Positions 30,981 through 37,762 of a stretch of 37,762 bases of DNA are shown here, piece by piece (positions within the stretch are counted from its first letter, which is position 1; every line of letters begins with the position of its first letter). The stretch is from NCBI GenBank assembly GCA_029071345.1, contig JAIEAO010000012.1, positions 1 to 37,762 on the forward strand, read 5' to 3'. This DNA is from Muribaculaceae bacterium (GTDB taxonomy: Bacteria > Bacteroidota > Bacteroidia > Bacteroidales > Muribaculaceae). The notes under the pieces were generated by a model, which did no database searches, was not told the origin of the DNA, and saw nothing but the letters and a program-made list of their open reading frames with translations. Made by a program: the position numbers and the translations under genes.

Positions 30981-31286
30981 ATGAGCCAGAAAATCAGAAT
31001 CAAACTCAAATCTTACGATCACAACCTCGTGGATAAGTCAGCTGAGAAGATCGTAAAGACGGTCAAATCGACCGGCGCAGTTGTGAGCGGTCCCATTCCA
31101 TTGCCCACTCATAAGCGTATCTTCACCGTAAACCGCTCCACCTTCGTAAACAAGAAGAGCCGTGAGCAGTTCCAGCTTTCATCTTATCAGCGTCTGATCG
31201 ACATCTATTCGAGCACATCTAAGACTGTAGACGCTCTCATGAAGCTCGAACTTCCCAGCGGAGTTGACGTATCGATCAAAGTTTAA
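30981..31286 (+). CDS. rpsJ: 30S ribosomal protein uS10
   Basis: Head protein of the 30S subunit and antitermination partner of NusB/NusG; 101 aa. Recognised by [40 protein letters not shown] and [20 protein letters not shown]. It follows fusA by 21 bp, so the str and S10 clusters are fused. A stable hairpin separates it from rplC. Confidence 0.98.
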   Translation: MSQKIRIKLKSYDHNLVDKSAEKIVKTVKSTGAVVSGPIPLPTHKRIFTVNRSTFVNKKSREQFQLSSYQRLIDIYSSTSKTVDALMKLELPSGVDVSIKV

Positions 31287-31319
31287 TAAACGGTAAGAGA
31301 ATATAACAGAATAAATCAA

Positions 31320-31352
31320 GGGGCGGCCTCGGCCACCCGCGGAGACCGCCCC
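31320..31352 (+). other. GC-rich hairpin between rpsJ and rplC
   Basis: GGGGCGG (31320-31326) pairs with CCGCCCC (31346-31352), and the interior can pair further (CTC with GAG, GC with GC) around CACCC. A-rich rather than T-rich sequence follows, so it is not a standard terminator. It may be a binding site for ribosomal-protein autoregulation or an mRNA-stability element. Confidence 0.55.
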
Positions 31353-31383
31353 AAAAATCAACCACAATAGTTTTAAAAAAGAA

Positions 31384-32001
31384 ATGCCAGGATTATTAGG
31401 AAAGAAAATCGGAATGACATCCGTTTTCAGTGCCGACGGAAAAAACATTCCGTGCACTGTTATCGAAGTAGGTCCTTGTGTGGTTACCCAGGTTAAGACC
31501 TTGGAGAAGGACGGCTATCAGGCAGTTCAGGTAGGCTTCATGGACAAAAAAGAGAAGCACACCAACAAAGCCGAAGCCGGACACTTCAAGAAAGCCGGAA
31601 CAACCAACAAGCGTCACTTGGCCGAGTTCAAATCGTTTGAGACCCTCCCGGGTCTTGGCGAAACGCTGACTGTGGATCTTTTCCAGGAGGGTGGTTTTGT
31701 CGATGTTGTCGGCACATCCAAAGGTAAAGGTTTCCAGGGCGTTGTAAAACGTCACGGATTTGGCGGCGTAGGCCAGAGCACTCACGGTCAGCACAACCGT
31801 CTCCGCGCCCCCGGTTCAATCGGTGCCTGCTCTTACCCTGCAAAGGTGTTCAAGGGTCTCCGCATGGCCGGCCAGATGGGCAACGAGCGTGTAACCGTTC
31901 AAAATCTTCAGGTGATCAAGGTGCTTCCCGAGCACAATTTGTTAATGATTAAGGGTTCGGTGCCCGGACCCAAAGGTTCAATCGTTTTAGTTGAGAAATA
32001 A
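31384..32001 (+). CDS. rplC: 50S ribosomal protein uL3
   Basis: Early-assembly protein of the large subunit reaching the peptidyl-transferase region; 205 aa. Typical blocks: [36 protein letters not shown] (shown whole it is at the limit) and the [15 protein letters not shown] region. It overlaps rplD by one base (TAATG), which implies translational coupling. Confidence 0.98.
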   Translation: MPGLLGKKIGMTSVFSADGKNIPCTVIEVGPCVVTQVKTLEKDGYQAVQVGFMDKKEKHTNKAEAGHFKKAGTTNKRHLAEFKSFETLPGLGETLTVDLFQEGGFVDVVGTSKGKGFQGVVKRHGFGGVGQSTHGQHNRLRAPGSIGACSYPAKVFKGLRMAGQMGNERVTVQNLQVIKVLPEHNLLMIKGSVPGPKGSIVLVEK

Positions 32002-32633
32002 TGGAAGTAGCAGTATATAACATCAAAGGAGAGGACACCGGACGTAAAGTTACGCTCAACGATGAAGTGTTCTCACGCGATCTGAGCGAAGGTAATGCTG
32101 AGCACACCCTTTATCTCAATGTAAAACAGTTCCTCGCCAACCAGCGTCAGGGTACTCACAAGAGCAAGGAGCGCAGCGAAGTTTCAGGCTCTACCCGTAA
32201 GCTCGGTCGTCAGAAAGGTGGCGGCGGCGCACGTCGCGGTGACATCAACTCACCCCTGCTCCGTGGCGGCGGCACAGTGTTCGGACCCCGTCCGCGCGAT
32301 TACCGCTCTAAACTCAACAAGAAGGTTAAGGCTCTCGCTCGTCGCATCGCCCTGACTTCAAGCGCTAACGATAAGAAGATCTACGTTATCGAGAACTTCA
32401 CATTCGATGCGCCGAAGACCAAGGACTACCTGCAGATTGCCAAAGGCTTCAAGCTTGAGGACAAGAAGGTGCTCCTCGTTATGGCCCAGAACGACCGTAA
32501 CGTGCTCCTTTCAGTGCGCAACGTGCCCAACGCCCTCATGGCTCAGGCTAAAGACCTCAACGCGTTTACAGTGCTTAACAACGATGCAATGCTCGTAACC
32601 GAGGATAGCGTCGCAATCTTGAACGAATTTTAA
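32001..32633 (+). CDS. rplD: 50S ribosomal protein uL4
   Basis: Lines the exit tunnel; in gammaproteobacteria it also represses the S10 operon. It has 210 aa. The tunnel loop is recognisable ([19 protein letters not shown], then [17 protein letters not shown]). The first base of its ATG is the last base of the rplC stop. Whether it regulates here is unknown; the hairpin between rpsJ and rplC is a candidate site. Confidence 0.98.
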   Translation: MEVAVYNIKGEDTGRKVTLNDEVFSRDLSEGNAEHTLYLNVKQFLANQRQGTHKSKERSEVSGSTRKLGRQKGGGGARRGDINSPLLRGGGTVFGPRPRDYRSKLNKKVKALARRIALTSSANDKKIYVIENFTFDAPKTKDYLQIAKGFKLEDKKVLLVMAQNDRNVLLSVRNVPNALMAQAKDLNAFTVLNNDAMLVTEDSVAILNEF

Positions 32634-32651
32634 GCTTAGGAGAAAATAGAA

Positions 32652-32945
32652 ATGGATATTCAGATTAAACCTATCGTTACAGAAAAGGCCACAGCCTATA
32701 GCGAGAAGGAGAATTGCTACACCTTTGCTGTGTCTCCCGAGGCCAACAAATTCCAGATCAAGGACCTTGTAGAGAAACTCTACAACGTTCGCGTGGAGAA
32801 AGTAAACACCGCCAGCTACGCCGGCAAGCGCAAACAGCGCTACACCAAGAGCGGCTTGATCCGCGGCCAGCGCCCGGCTTTCAAGAAAGCTTATGTAACC
32901 GTAGTTGAAGGACAGACAATTGACTTTTATAGCAATATCAAGTAA
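32652..32945 (+). CDS. rplW: 50S ribosomal protein uL23
   Basis: Tunnel-exit protein that docks trigger factor and SRP; 97 aa. Recognised by [21 protein letters not shown] (in part: [12 protein letters not shown]) and [20 protein letters not shown]. It ends two bases before the rplB start codon. Confidence 0.97.
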   Translation: MDIQIKPIVTEKATAYSEKENCYTFAVSPEANKFQIKDLVEKLYNVRVEKVNTASYAGKRKQRYTKSGLIRGQRPAFKKAYVTVVEGQTIDFYSNIK

Positions 32946-32947
32946 CA

Positions 32948-33775
32948 ATGGCAGTAAGAAAATTTAAGCCCACTACGCCTGGGCAGCGACACAAGGTTAT
33001 TGGTGTGTTCAAAGGAACAATAACTGCTACCACACCAGAAAAATCTCTTACAGTCGGAAAACGTTCCACTGGCGGCCGCAACTCATCAGGACATTTGTCT
33101 ACCCGCTATCGCGGAGGCGGTCATAAGAGAAAATTGCGTCTTATCGACTTTAAGAGAAATCACGATGGCGTACCCGCAACGGTTAAGAGCATCGAATACG
33201 ATCCCAACCGCTCGGCACGCATCGCCCTTCTTTATTACAAAGACGGTTCGAAGGCTTATATCATCGCCCCCAACGGCCTTGAGGTAGGTCAGGTAATCAT
33301 GAGTGGCAGCGACGTTGCTCCCGAGGTAGGTAACACCCTTCCCCTGAGCTCTATCCCCGTCGGTACGCTCATCCATTGTATCGAGCTCCGTCCCGGTCAG
33401 GGTGCCTGCATGGCACGCTCTGCCGGAACATTCGCGCAGCTCACATCACGCGAAGGTGATTACGCAATCATCAAATTGCCTTCTGGAGAAACAAGAAAAG
33501 TGCTTCTGACATGTCGCGCTACCGTAGGCGTTGTCGGCAACTCCGACCACGCTCTCGAGCAGAGCGGTAAGGCAGGACGTTCACGCTGGCTCGGTCGTCG
33601 CCCCCACAACCGTGGTGTGGTTATGAACCCTGTGGATCACCCGATGGGTGGTGGTGAAGGTCGCCAGTCAGGTGGTCATCCCCGTTCGCGCACTGGTCTT
33701 TACGCTAAGGGCTTGAAGACACGCTCGCCGAAGAAGCATTCTTCGAAGTATATAATTGAAAGAAGGAAAAAATAA
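32948..33775 (+). CDS. rplB: 50S ribosomal protein uL2
   Basis: Core 23S rRNA-binding protein needed for subunit association and peptidyl transfer; 275 aa. Begins [16 protein letters not shown], contains [20 protein letters not shown], and has the conserved C-terminal loop [20 protein letters not shown] with the functionally important histidine. Normal length and order. Confidence 0.98.
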   Translation: MAVRKFKPTTPGQRHKVIGVFKGTITATTPEKSLTVGKRSTGGRNSSGHLSTRYRGGGHKRKLRLIDFKRNHDGVPATVKSIEYDPNRSARIALLYYKDGSKAYIIAPNGLEVGQVIMSGSDVAPEVGNTLPLSSIPVGTLIHCIELRPGQGACMARSAGTFAQLTSREGDYAIIKLPSGETRKVLLTCRATVGVVGNSDHALEQSGKAGRSRWLGRRPHNRGVVMNPVDHPMGGGEGRQSGGHPRSRTGLYAKGLKTRSPKKHSSKYIIERRKK

Positions 33776-33795
33776 TTTGATTAATTGAGACAAGT

Positions 33796-34065
33796 ATGAG
33801 TCGTTCGCTTAAAAAAGGACCATTTATCAGCGTTAAGCTTGAGAAGAAAGTGGCAGACATGGACGCAAGCGGTAAGAAAAATGTCATTAAGACCTGGAGC
33901 CGCGCTTCCATGATTTCACCCGACTTCGTAGGCCATACATTCGCAGTCCACAACGGCAATAAATTCATTCCCGTATATGTGACCGAGAATATGGTAGGCC
34001 ACAAGCTTGGAGAGTTCGCACCGACACGCACCTTCCGCGGTCATGCCGGTAATAAGAAAAAATAA
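33796..34065 (+). CDS. rpsS: 30S ribosomal protein uS19
   Basis: Head protein forming bridge contacts and binding 16S rRNA with S13; 89 aa. [15 protein letters not shown] and the end [15 protein letters not shown] are characteristic. Separated from rplV by 41 bp. Confidence 0.97.
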   Translation: MSRSLKKGPFISVKLEKKVADMDASGKKNVIKTWSRASMISPDFVGHTFAVHNGNKFIPVYVTENMVGHKLGEFAPTRTFRGHAGNKKK

Positions 34066-34106
34066 TGGCCCGCATCATTAATTCAGAATAATAAGAATAA
34101 CATACA

Positions 34107-34511
34107 ATGGGTTTAAGAAAAAGACAATCAGCCGATGCTATCAAAGAGGCACGCAAAAGCGAGTATTTCGCCAAGCTGAATAATGTGCCCAGCTCTCCGC
34201 GCAAAATGCGCCTTGTGGTCGATATGATCCGCGGCCAGGAAGCTTTCAAAGCTCTCGGAATACTGAAATTTTCAAATAAAGAAGCTTCCCGCAAGGTAGA
34301 GAAACTGCTTCGTTCGGCAATCGCCAACTGGGAACAGAAAAACGAACGCAAGGCTGAGGCCGGCGAGCTTTATGTGAAGACAGTCTTCGTAGACTGCGCT
34401 CCCATGCTCAAGCGCCTTCGCCCCGCTCCCCAGGGCCGCGGCTACCGCATCCGCAAGCGCTCTAATCATGTGACATTGTTCGTTGACACTATTAATAACG
34501 ATAAAGCTTAA
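34107..34511 (+). CDS. rplV: 50S ribosomal protein uL22
   Basis: Touches all 23S domains; its hairpin reaches the exit tunnel near the macrolide site. It has 134 aa. [20 protein letters not shown] and [20 protein letters not shown] identify it. The tunnel hairpin shows no deletion visible by eye. It ends nine bases before rpsC. Confidence 0.97.
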   Translation: MGLRKRQSADAIKEARKSEYFAKLNNVPSSPRKMRLVVDMIRGQEAFKALGILKFSNKEASRKVEKLLRSAIANWEQKNERKAEAGELYVKTVFVDCAPMLKRLRPAPQGRGYRIRKRSNHVTLFVDTINNDKA

Positions 34512-34520
34512 TTTGCAAAG

Positions 34521-35252
34521 ATGGGACAGAAAGTTAATCCAATAAGCAACCGTCTCGGAGTGATCCGCGGTTGGGACTCCAACTGGTATGGTGGAAAGAA
34601 ATACGGCGAGACCCTTCTTGAGGACTCCAAAATCCGTAAATATCTCCACACTCGTCTTGCAAAGGCAAGCGTGTCGAAAATAATCATTGAGAGAACCCTC
34701 AAGATGGTGACAGTGACAATCTGCACTTCTCGTCCGGGTCTCATTATCGGTAAGGGTGGAAAAGATGTGGACATCCTGAAGGAAGAGCTTAAGAAGCTCA
34801 CCGACAAGGAGGTTCAGATCAACATCTACGAGATCAAGCGTCCGGAGCTGGATGCAGAGATCGTAGCTTCCAACATCGCCCGCCAGATCGAGAACAAAGT
34901 GGCTTACCGCCGCGCAGTGAAGATGGCAGTCGCCTCTACGATGCGCATGGGTGCCGAGGGTATCAAGGTTCAGGTTTCAGGCCGTCTGAACGGCGCTGAG
35001 ATGGCTCGTTCCGAGATGTTCAAGGAAGGCCGCACACCGCTCCACACTCTGCGCGCCGATATCGATTACGCTTTGGTAGAGGCTCTCACCAAGGTCGGCA
35101 TCATCGGTGTGAAGGTTTGGATCTGCCGTGGCGAAATCTATGGCAAGAAAGAGCTCACTCCGACTTACGCTATCGGTCAGAAAGAGACCGGACGTCAGCA
35201 GGGTGGCGGCCGCAAGGGCGGTTTCCGTAATAAGAAAAACAACAACCGATAA
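34521..35252 (+). CDS. rpsC: 30S ribosomal protein uS3
   Basis: mRNA-entry and helicase-associated protein; 243 aa. Begins [20 protein letters not shown]; the KH domain GxxG is in [20 protein letters not shown] (Gly-Lys-Gly-Gly); the C-terminal domain includes [20 protein letters not shown]. The end is a basic low-complexity tail ([19 protein letters not shown]). Normal order. Confidence 0.98.
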   Translation: MGQKVNPISNRLGVIRGWDSNWYGGKKYGETLLEDSKIRKYLHTRLAKASVSKIIIERTLKMVTVTICTSRPGLIIGKGGKDVDILKEELKKLTDKEVQINIYEIKRPELDAEIVASNIARQIENKVAYRRAVKMAVASTMRMGAEGIKVQVSGRLNGAEMARSEMFKEGRTPLHTLRADIDYALVEALTKVGIIGVKVWICRGEIYGKKELTPTYAIGQKETGRQQGGGRKGGFRNKKNNNR

Positions 35253-35266
35253 AAGCTCAATAGACT

Positions 35267-35698
35267 ATGTTACAACCTAAGAAAACCAGATACCGCCGTT
35301 CGCAGAAAGGCCGTATGAAAGGTGAGGCCCAGCGTGGCAACCAGCTTGCATTCGGTTCGTTCGGCATCAAGACACTCGACTCCAAATGGATCACCGGCCG
35401 TCAGATCGAGGCTGCCCGTATCGCGGTAACCCGCTATATGCAGCGTCAAGGTCAGATCTGGATCCGTATCTTCCCCGACAAGCCCATCACTAAGAAGCCT
35501 GCTGAGGTGCGAATGGGTAAAGGTAAAGGTAACCCCGAAGGATTCGTGGCGCCCGTTACTCCGGGACGCATCCTGATCGAAGTTGAAGGCGTGCCCTACG
35601 ATGTAGCCAAAGAGGCGCTTCGTCTGGCAGCTCAGAAACTTCCGGTGATCACCAAATTTGTGGTTCGCCGTGACTACGATCCCTCACAGAATGTCTAA
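35267..35698 (+). CDS. rplP: 50S ribosomal protein uL16
   Basis: Binds near the A-site finger and is required late in assembly; 143 aa. [19 protein letters not shown] and [20 protein letters not shown] (with [10 protein letters not shown] after it) are characteristic. It is followed not by rpmC within a few bases, as usual, but by a strong terminator and a 340-bp gap. Confidence 0.98.
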   Translation: MLQPKKTRYRRSQKGRMKGEAQRGNQLAFGSFGIKTLDSKWITGRQIEAARIAVTRYMQRQGQIWIRIFPDKPITKKPAEVRMGKGKGNPEGFVAPVTPGRILIEVEGVPYDVAKEALRLAAQKLPVITKFVVRRDYDPSQNV

Positions 35699-35705
35699 TA
35701 AAATT

Positions 35706-35749
35706 GGTTAAGTTTTACCCGGCATAAGGGTAAGACTTAACCTTTTTTT
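35706..35749 (+). terminator. strong rho-independent terminator after rplP
   Basis: A 15-bp stem (GGTTAAGTTTTACCC 35706-35720 with 35728-35742, one G-T wobble), a 7-nt loop and seven T. It begins eight bases after the rplP stop, inside what is normally one continuous ribosomal operon. Confidence 0.9.
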
Positions 35750-35777
35750 ATAAAAAAGCGATAAAAAGACCTAAAAA

Positions 35778-35809
35778 TTTTCATAATCGCAAATATTTCA
35801 GTAAATTTG
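35778..35809 (+). promoter_or_regulatory. candidate promoter of the rpmC-rplE part
   Basis: TTTT (35778-35781, one off TTTG), 20 nt, TAAATTTG (35802-35809) followed by C. It would give a leader of about 220 nt across the repeat. A weaker TAAATCTG lies at 35966-35973. Confidence 0.65.
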
Positions 35810-35840
35810 CGGAAAATTTGGATTTTGCGGTGAGTTAAAA

Positions 35841-35908
35841 TGCCTTCGGCACTGAGCACCGGCCTTTGGCCGACGTTCTCTCTTTACTCACTCGCGAATG
35901 ATATTTGC
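35841..35908 (+). repeat. third copy of the hairpin repeat, within the ribosomal cluster
   Basis: TGCC-TTC-GGCA (35841-35851), then GAGCACCGG, CGGCC-TTT-GGCCG (35860-35872), ACGTTCTCTCTTTACTC, ACTCGCGAAT, GATATTTGC. It aligns with 8139-8212 and its second part with 25399-25444. The promoter-like end is shortened by about six bases compared with 25414-25444. A degenerate REP-like palindrome follows (about 35919-35946). Confidence 0.6.
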
Positions 35909-36038
35909 AAGTGGATTCGGTTGTGTGGTTGGTCTCGCAACCCTATTAGCTTGCAATTAATCGCGTAAATCTGCGGGCATCGCCCAAGGCGGCTTGCAGA
36001 CGGCATTTAGAAGAATCAATAAGAGTTAATTAATAATA

Positions 36039-36257
36039 ATGAAAAAGGAAGAAATCAAGGAATTAAGCATTCAGGAGCTGACAGCCCAGATAGAGGCTGC
36101 AGAGAAGGCTTATCGTGAATTGAAAGTAGCGCACGCGATATCTCCCGTTGACAATCCCGCGAAGATCACCCGTGATCGTCGCGATATTGCCCGCTTGAAG
36201 ACAGTGTTGCGCCAGAAGGAGATTGCCGCCAAGGCATCCGCTTCTGAAGTAAAGTAA
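36039..36257 (+). CDS. rpmC: 50S ribosomal protein uL29
   Basis: Tunnel-exit neighbour of L23; 72 aa, mostly two antiparallel helices (KKEEIKELSIQELTAQIEAA and RRDIARLKTVLRQKEIAAK). It has a longer C-terminal helix than many homologues, as is usual in Bacteroidetes. It starts a second transcription unit if the terminator upstream works. Confidence 0.95.
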   Translation: MKKEEIKELSIQELTAQIEAAEKAYRELKVAHAISPVDNPAKITRDRRDIARLKTVLRQKEIAAKASASEVK

Positions 36258-36278
36258 TCCCGTAAACTATTTTTACAA

Positions 36279-36539
36279 ATGGAAGAGAAAAGAAATTTGA
36301 GAAAAGAGAGAATCGGGGTTGTTTCCAGCAACAAATGTGACAAGACTATCACAGTCGAGATCAAGTGGAAAGAGAAACACCCGATTTACGGAAAGTTTGT
36401 CAACAAGACAAAGAAGTATCATGCTCACGATGAAAACAACGAATGCTCTGTAGGCGACACAGTCCGTCTGATGGAGACCCGTCCGTTGAGCAAAACCAAG
36501 AGATGGAGACTGGTAGAAATCATTGAAAAAGTTAAGTAA
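36279..36539 (+). CDS. rpsQ: 30S ribosomal protein uS17
   Basis: Primary 16S rRNA-binding OB-fold protein; 86 aa. [20 protein letters not shown] and [20 protein letters not shown] are characteristic. It ends two bases before the rplN start codon. Confidence 0.97.
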   Translation: MEEKRNLRKERIGVVSSNKCDKTITVEIKWKEKHPIYGKFVNKTKKYHAHDENNECSVGDTVRLMETRPLSKTKRWRLVEIIEKVK

Positions 36540-36541
36540 TC

Positions 36542-36907
36542 ATGATCCAGACAGAATCCCGATTGACAGTAGCGGACAACAGTGGAGCGAAAGAAGCTCT
36601 CTGCATCCATGTCCTCGGCGGTACAGGCCGTCGTTATGCCAGCGTTGGTGACATCATCGTAGTATCAGTGAAAAGCACCATTCCTTCTTCCGACGTGAAG
36701 AAAGGAACAGTATCGAAGGCCGTTGTGGTACGCACCAAAAAAGAGATCCGCCGTCCGGATGGCAGCTACATCCGTTTCGACGACAACGCATGTGTGCTCC
36801 TCAACAACGCGGGTGAAATCCGCGGAACACGTATCTTCGGTCCGGTGGCCCGTGAATTGCGTGCAACAAACATGAAGATTGTTTCACTTGCACCTGAAGT
36901 TCTTTAA
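36542..36907 (+). CDS. rplN: 50S ribosomal protein uL14
   Basis: Subunit-interface protein, also the docking site of the silencing factor RsfS; 121 aa. [20 protein letters not shown] and [17 protein letters not shown] identify it. Normal length. Confidence 0.98.
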   Translation: MIQTESRLTVADNSGAKEALCIHVLGGTGRRYASVGDIIVVSVKSTIPSSDVKKGTVSKAVVVRTKKEIRRPDGSYIRFDDNACVLLNNAGEIRGTRIFGPVARELRATNMKIVSLAPEVL

Positions 36908-36927
36908 TCGTCTTAAACCGTAAGAAA

Positions 36928-37248
36928 ATGGCAAAACTCCATATAAAGAAAGGCGACATGGTCTATGTCAACGCCGGCGACGACAAAGGCAAGACCGGGC
37001 GTGTGCTCAGCGTGCAGGTAAAGAAATCGCGCGCAATCGTTGAGGGTATCAACATCGTGTCGAAGAGCACAAAGCCTAACGCAAAATATCCCCAGGGAGG
37101 AATCGTAAAGATCGAAGCTCCCGTGCATATTTCTAATTTGAACGTAATTGACCCCAAATCCGGCAAACCGACCCGTATCGGTCGCAAACTCAACGATGCC
37201 GGCAAGTTGGTGCGTTATTCTAAAAAATCAGGAGAGGAGATCAAGTAA
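36928..37248 (+). CDS. rplX: 50S ribosomal protein uL24
   Basis: Assembly initiator of the large subunit; 106 aa. The KOW motif is near the start ([20 protein letters not shown]). Its stop shares a base with the rplE start codon (TAATG), indicating coupling. Confidence 0.97.
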   Translation: MAKLHIKKGDMVYVNAGDDKGKTGRVLSVQVKKSRAIVEGINIVSKSTKPNAKYPQGGIVKIEAPVHISNLNVIDPKSGKPTRIGRKLNDAGKLVRYSKKSGEEIK

Positions 37249-37762
37249 TGGAAACAACACTCAGCAAAGACTATAAGGAAAGAATAGTTCCTGAGCTCAC
37301 CGAGGAATTCAAATACTCGACACCCATGCAGGTGCCCCGCCTGGAGAAGATCGTAATCAACCAGGGTCTGGGTGGTGCTACTCAGGATAAGAAGCTTATC
37401 GAGACAGCAATCAACGAGCTTACAGCCATCACCGGTCAGAAAGCCGTGCCCACACTTTCAAAGAAAGATATCTCAAACTTCAAGCTTCGTAAGAAAATGC
37501 CTATCGGCGCGATGGTTACACTGCGTCGTGACAAGATGTATGAATTCCTGGAGCGTCTGGTGAAGGTGGCCCTTCCCCGTATCCGCGACTTCAAAGGCAT
37601 CAATTCTAAGCTCGACGGCCGCGGCAACTACACGCTCGGCATCACAGAGCAGATCATTTTCCCCGAGATCAACATTGACAATGTGCCGAAACTCCAGGGT
37701 ATGAACATTACCTTCGTGACATCAGCCAACACTGACGAAGAAGGTTTCGCACTCCTTAAGAA
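37248..37762 (+). CDS. rplE: 50S ribosomal protein uL5 (cut by window end)
   Basis: Central-protuberance protein that binds 5S rRNA. The first 171 codons of an expected 180-190 are present, starting [17 protein letters not shown]. Blocks [37 protein letters not shown] and [15 protein letters not shown] are characteristic. The end of the gene lies beyond the window, not a truncation. Confidence 0.97.
   Translation, partial: METTLSKDYKERIVPELTEEFKYSTPMQVPRLEKIVINQGLGGATQDKKLIETAINELTAITGQKAVPTLSKKDISNFKLRKKMPIGAMVTLRRDKMYEFLERLVKVALPRIRDFKGINSKLDGRGNYTLGITEQIIFPEINIDNVPKLQGMNITFVTSANTDEEGFALLK

Overview
This window looks like a chromosomal segment of a Bacteroidales bacterium, most likely a gut lineage close to Muribaculaceae or Prevotella. 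Four things point there. Promoters follow the Bacteroidetes form TTTG, 19-20 nt, TAnnTTTG. Shine-Dalgarno sequences are largely absent. Several genes belong to families largely confined to Bacteroidota (DUF6242, DUF6089, DUF4421, the alternative GlmU-like protein). Secreted proteins have signal peptides ending in SAQ. No taxon can be proven from sequence reading alone.

Layout. 83-1447 is rpoN (minus), followed by a repeat-filled gap, tRNA-Leu(TAA) with its own promoter and terminator, and an unrecognised 196-aa protein. 3062-7354 (plus) holds two paralogous secreted proteins that share a central module and a near-identical C-terminal tail; the first also has BspA-type leucine-rich repeats. 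7775-24336 is a long minus-strand block. It contains a small TPR protein, then an envelope cluster (transcribed from DUF6242 lipoprotein through DUF6089 barrel, uppS, bamA and two skp/ompH genes towards murI), then ribD, a DUF4421 protein, mltG, hpf, xerC-like recombinase, rpsU, a gamma-carbonic-anhydrase-like protein and an Xaa-Pro aminopeptidase. 24337-25506 is a 1.2-kb gene-free stretch with hairpin repeats and a candidate small RNA. The plus strand then carries a GlmU-like protein, an orphan gene with atypical codon use, and the str-S10-spc ribosomal cluster (rpsL to rplE), which runs off the window end.

How the genes work together. uppS makes the lipid carrier for wall and envelope glycans, BamA inserts outer-membrane proteins that the Skp-like chaperones escort, and MurI and MltG supply and terminate peptidoglycan strands, so the minus block is mainly envelope biogenesis. 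The right end is translation machinery.

The coding content is largely housekeeping. The unusual content is intergenic: (1) arrays with a 7-nt period but changing unit sequence beside many gene ends; (2) REP-like palindromes headed by GTAG; (3) many short hairpins with a three-base GNA-type loop, some arranged in nested quasi-palindromes of about 220-260 bp; and (4) a strong terminator plus promoter-like sequence and repeats splitting the ribosomal operon between rplP and rpmC. No transposase, phage gene, CRISPR array or recognisable defence system was found.
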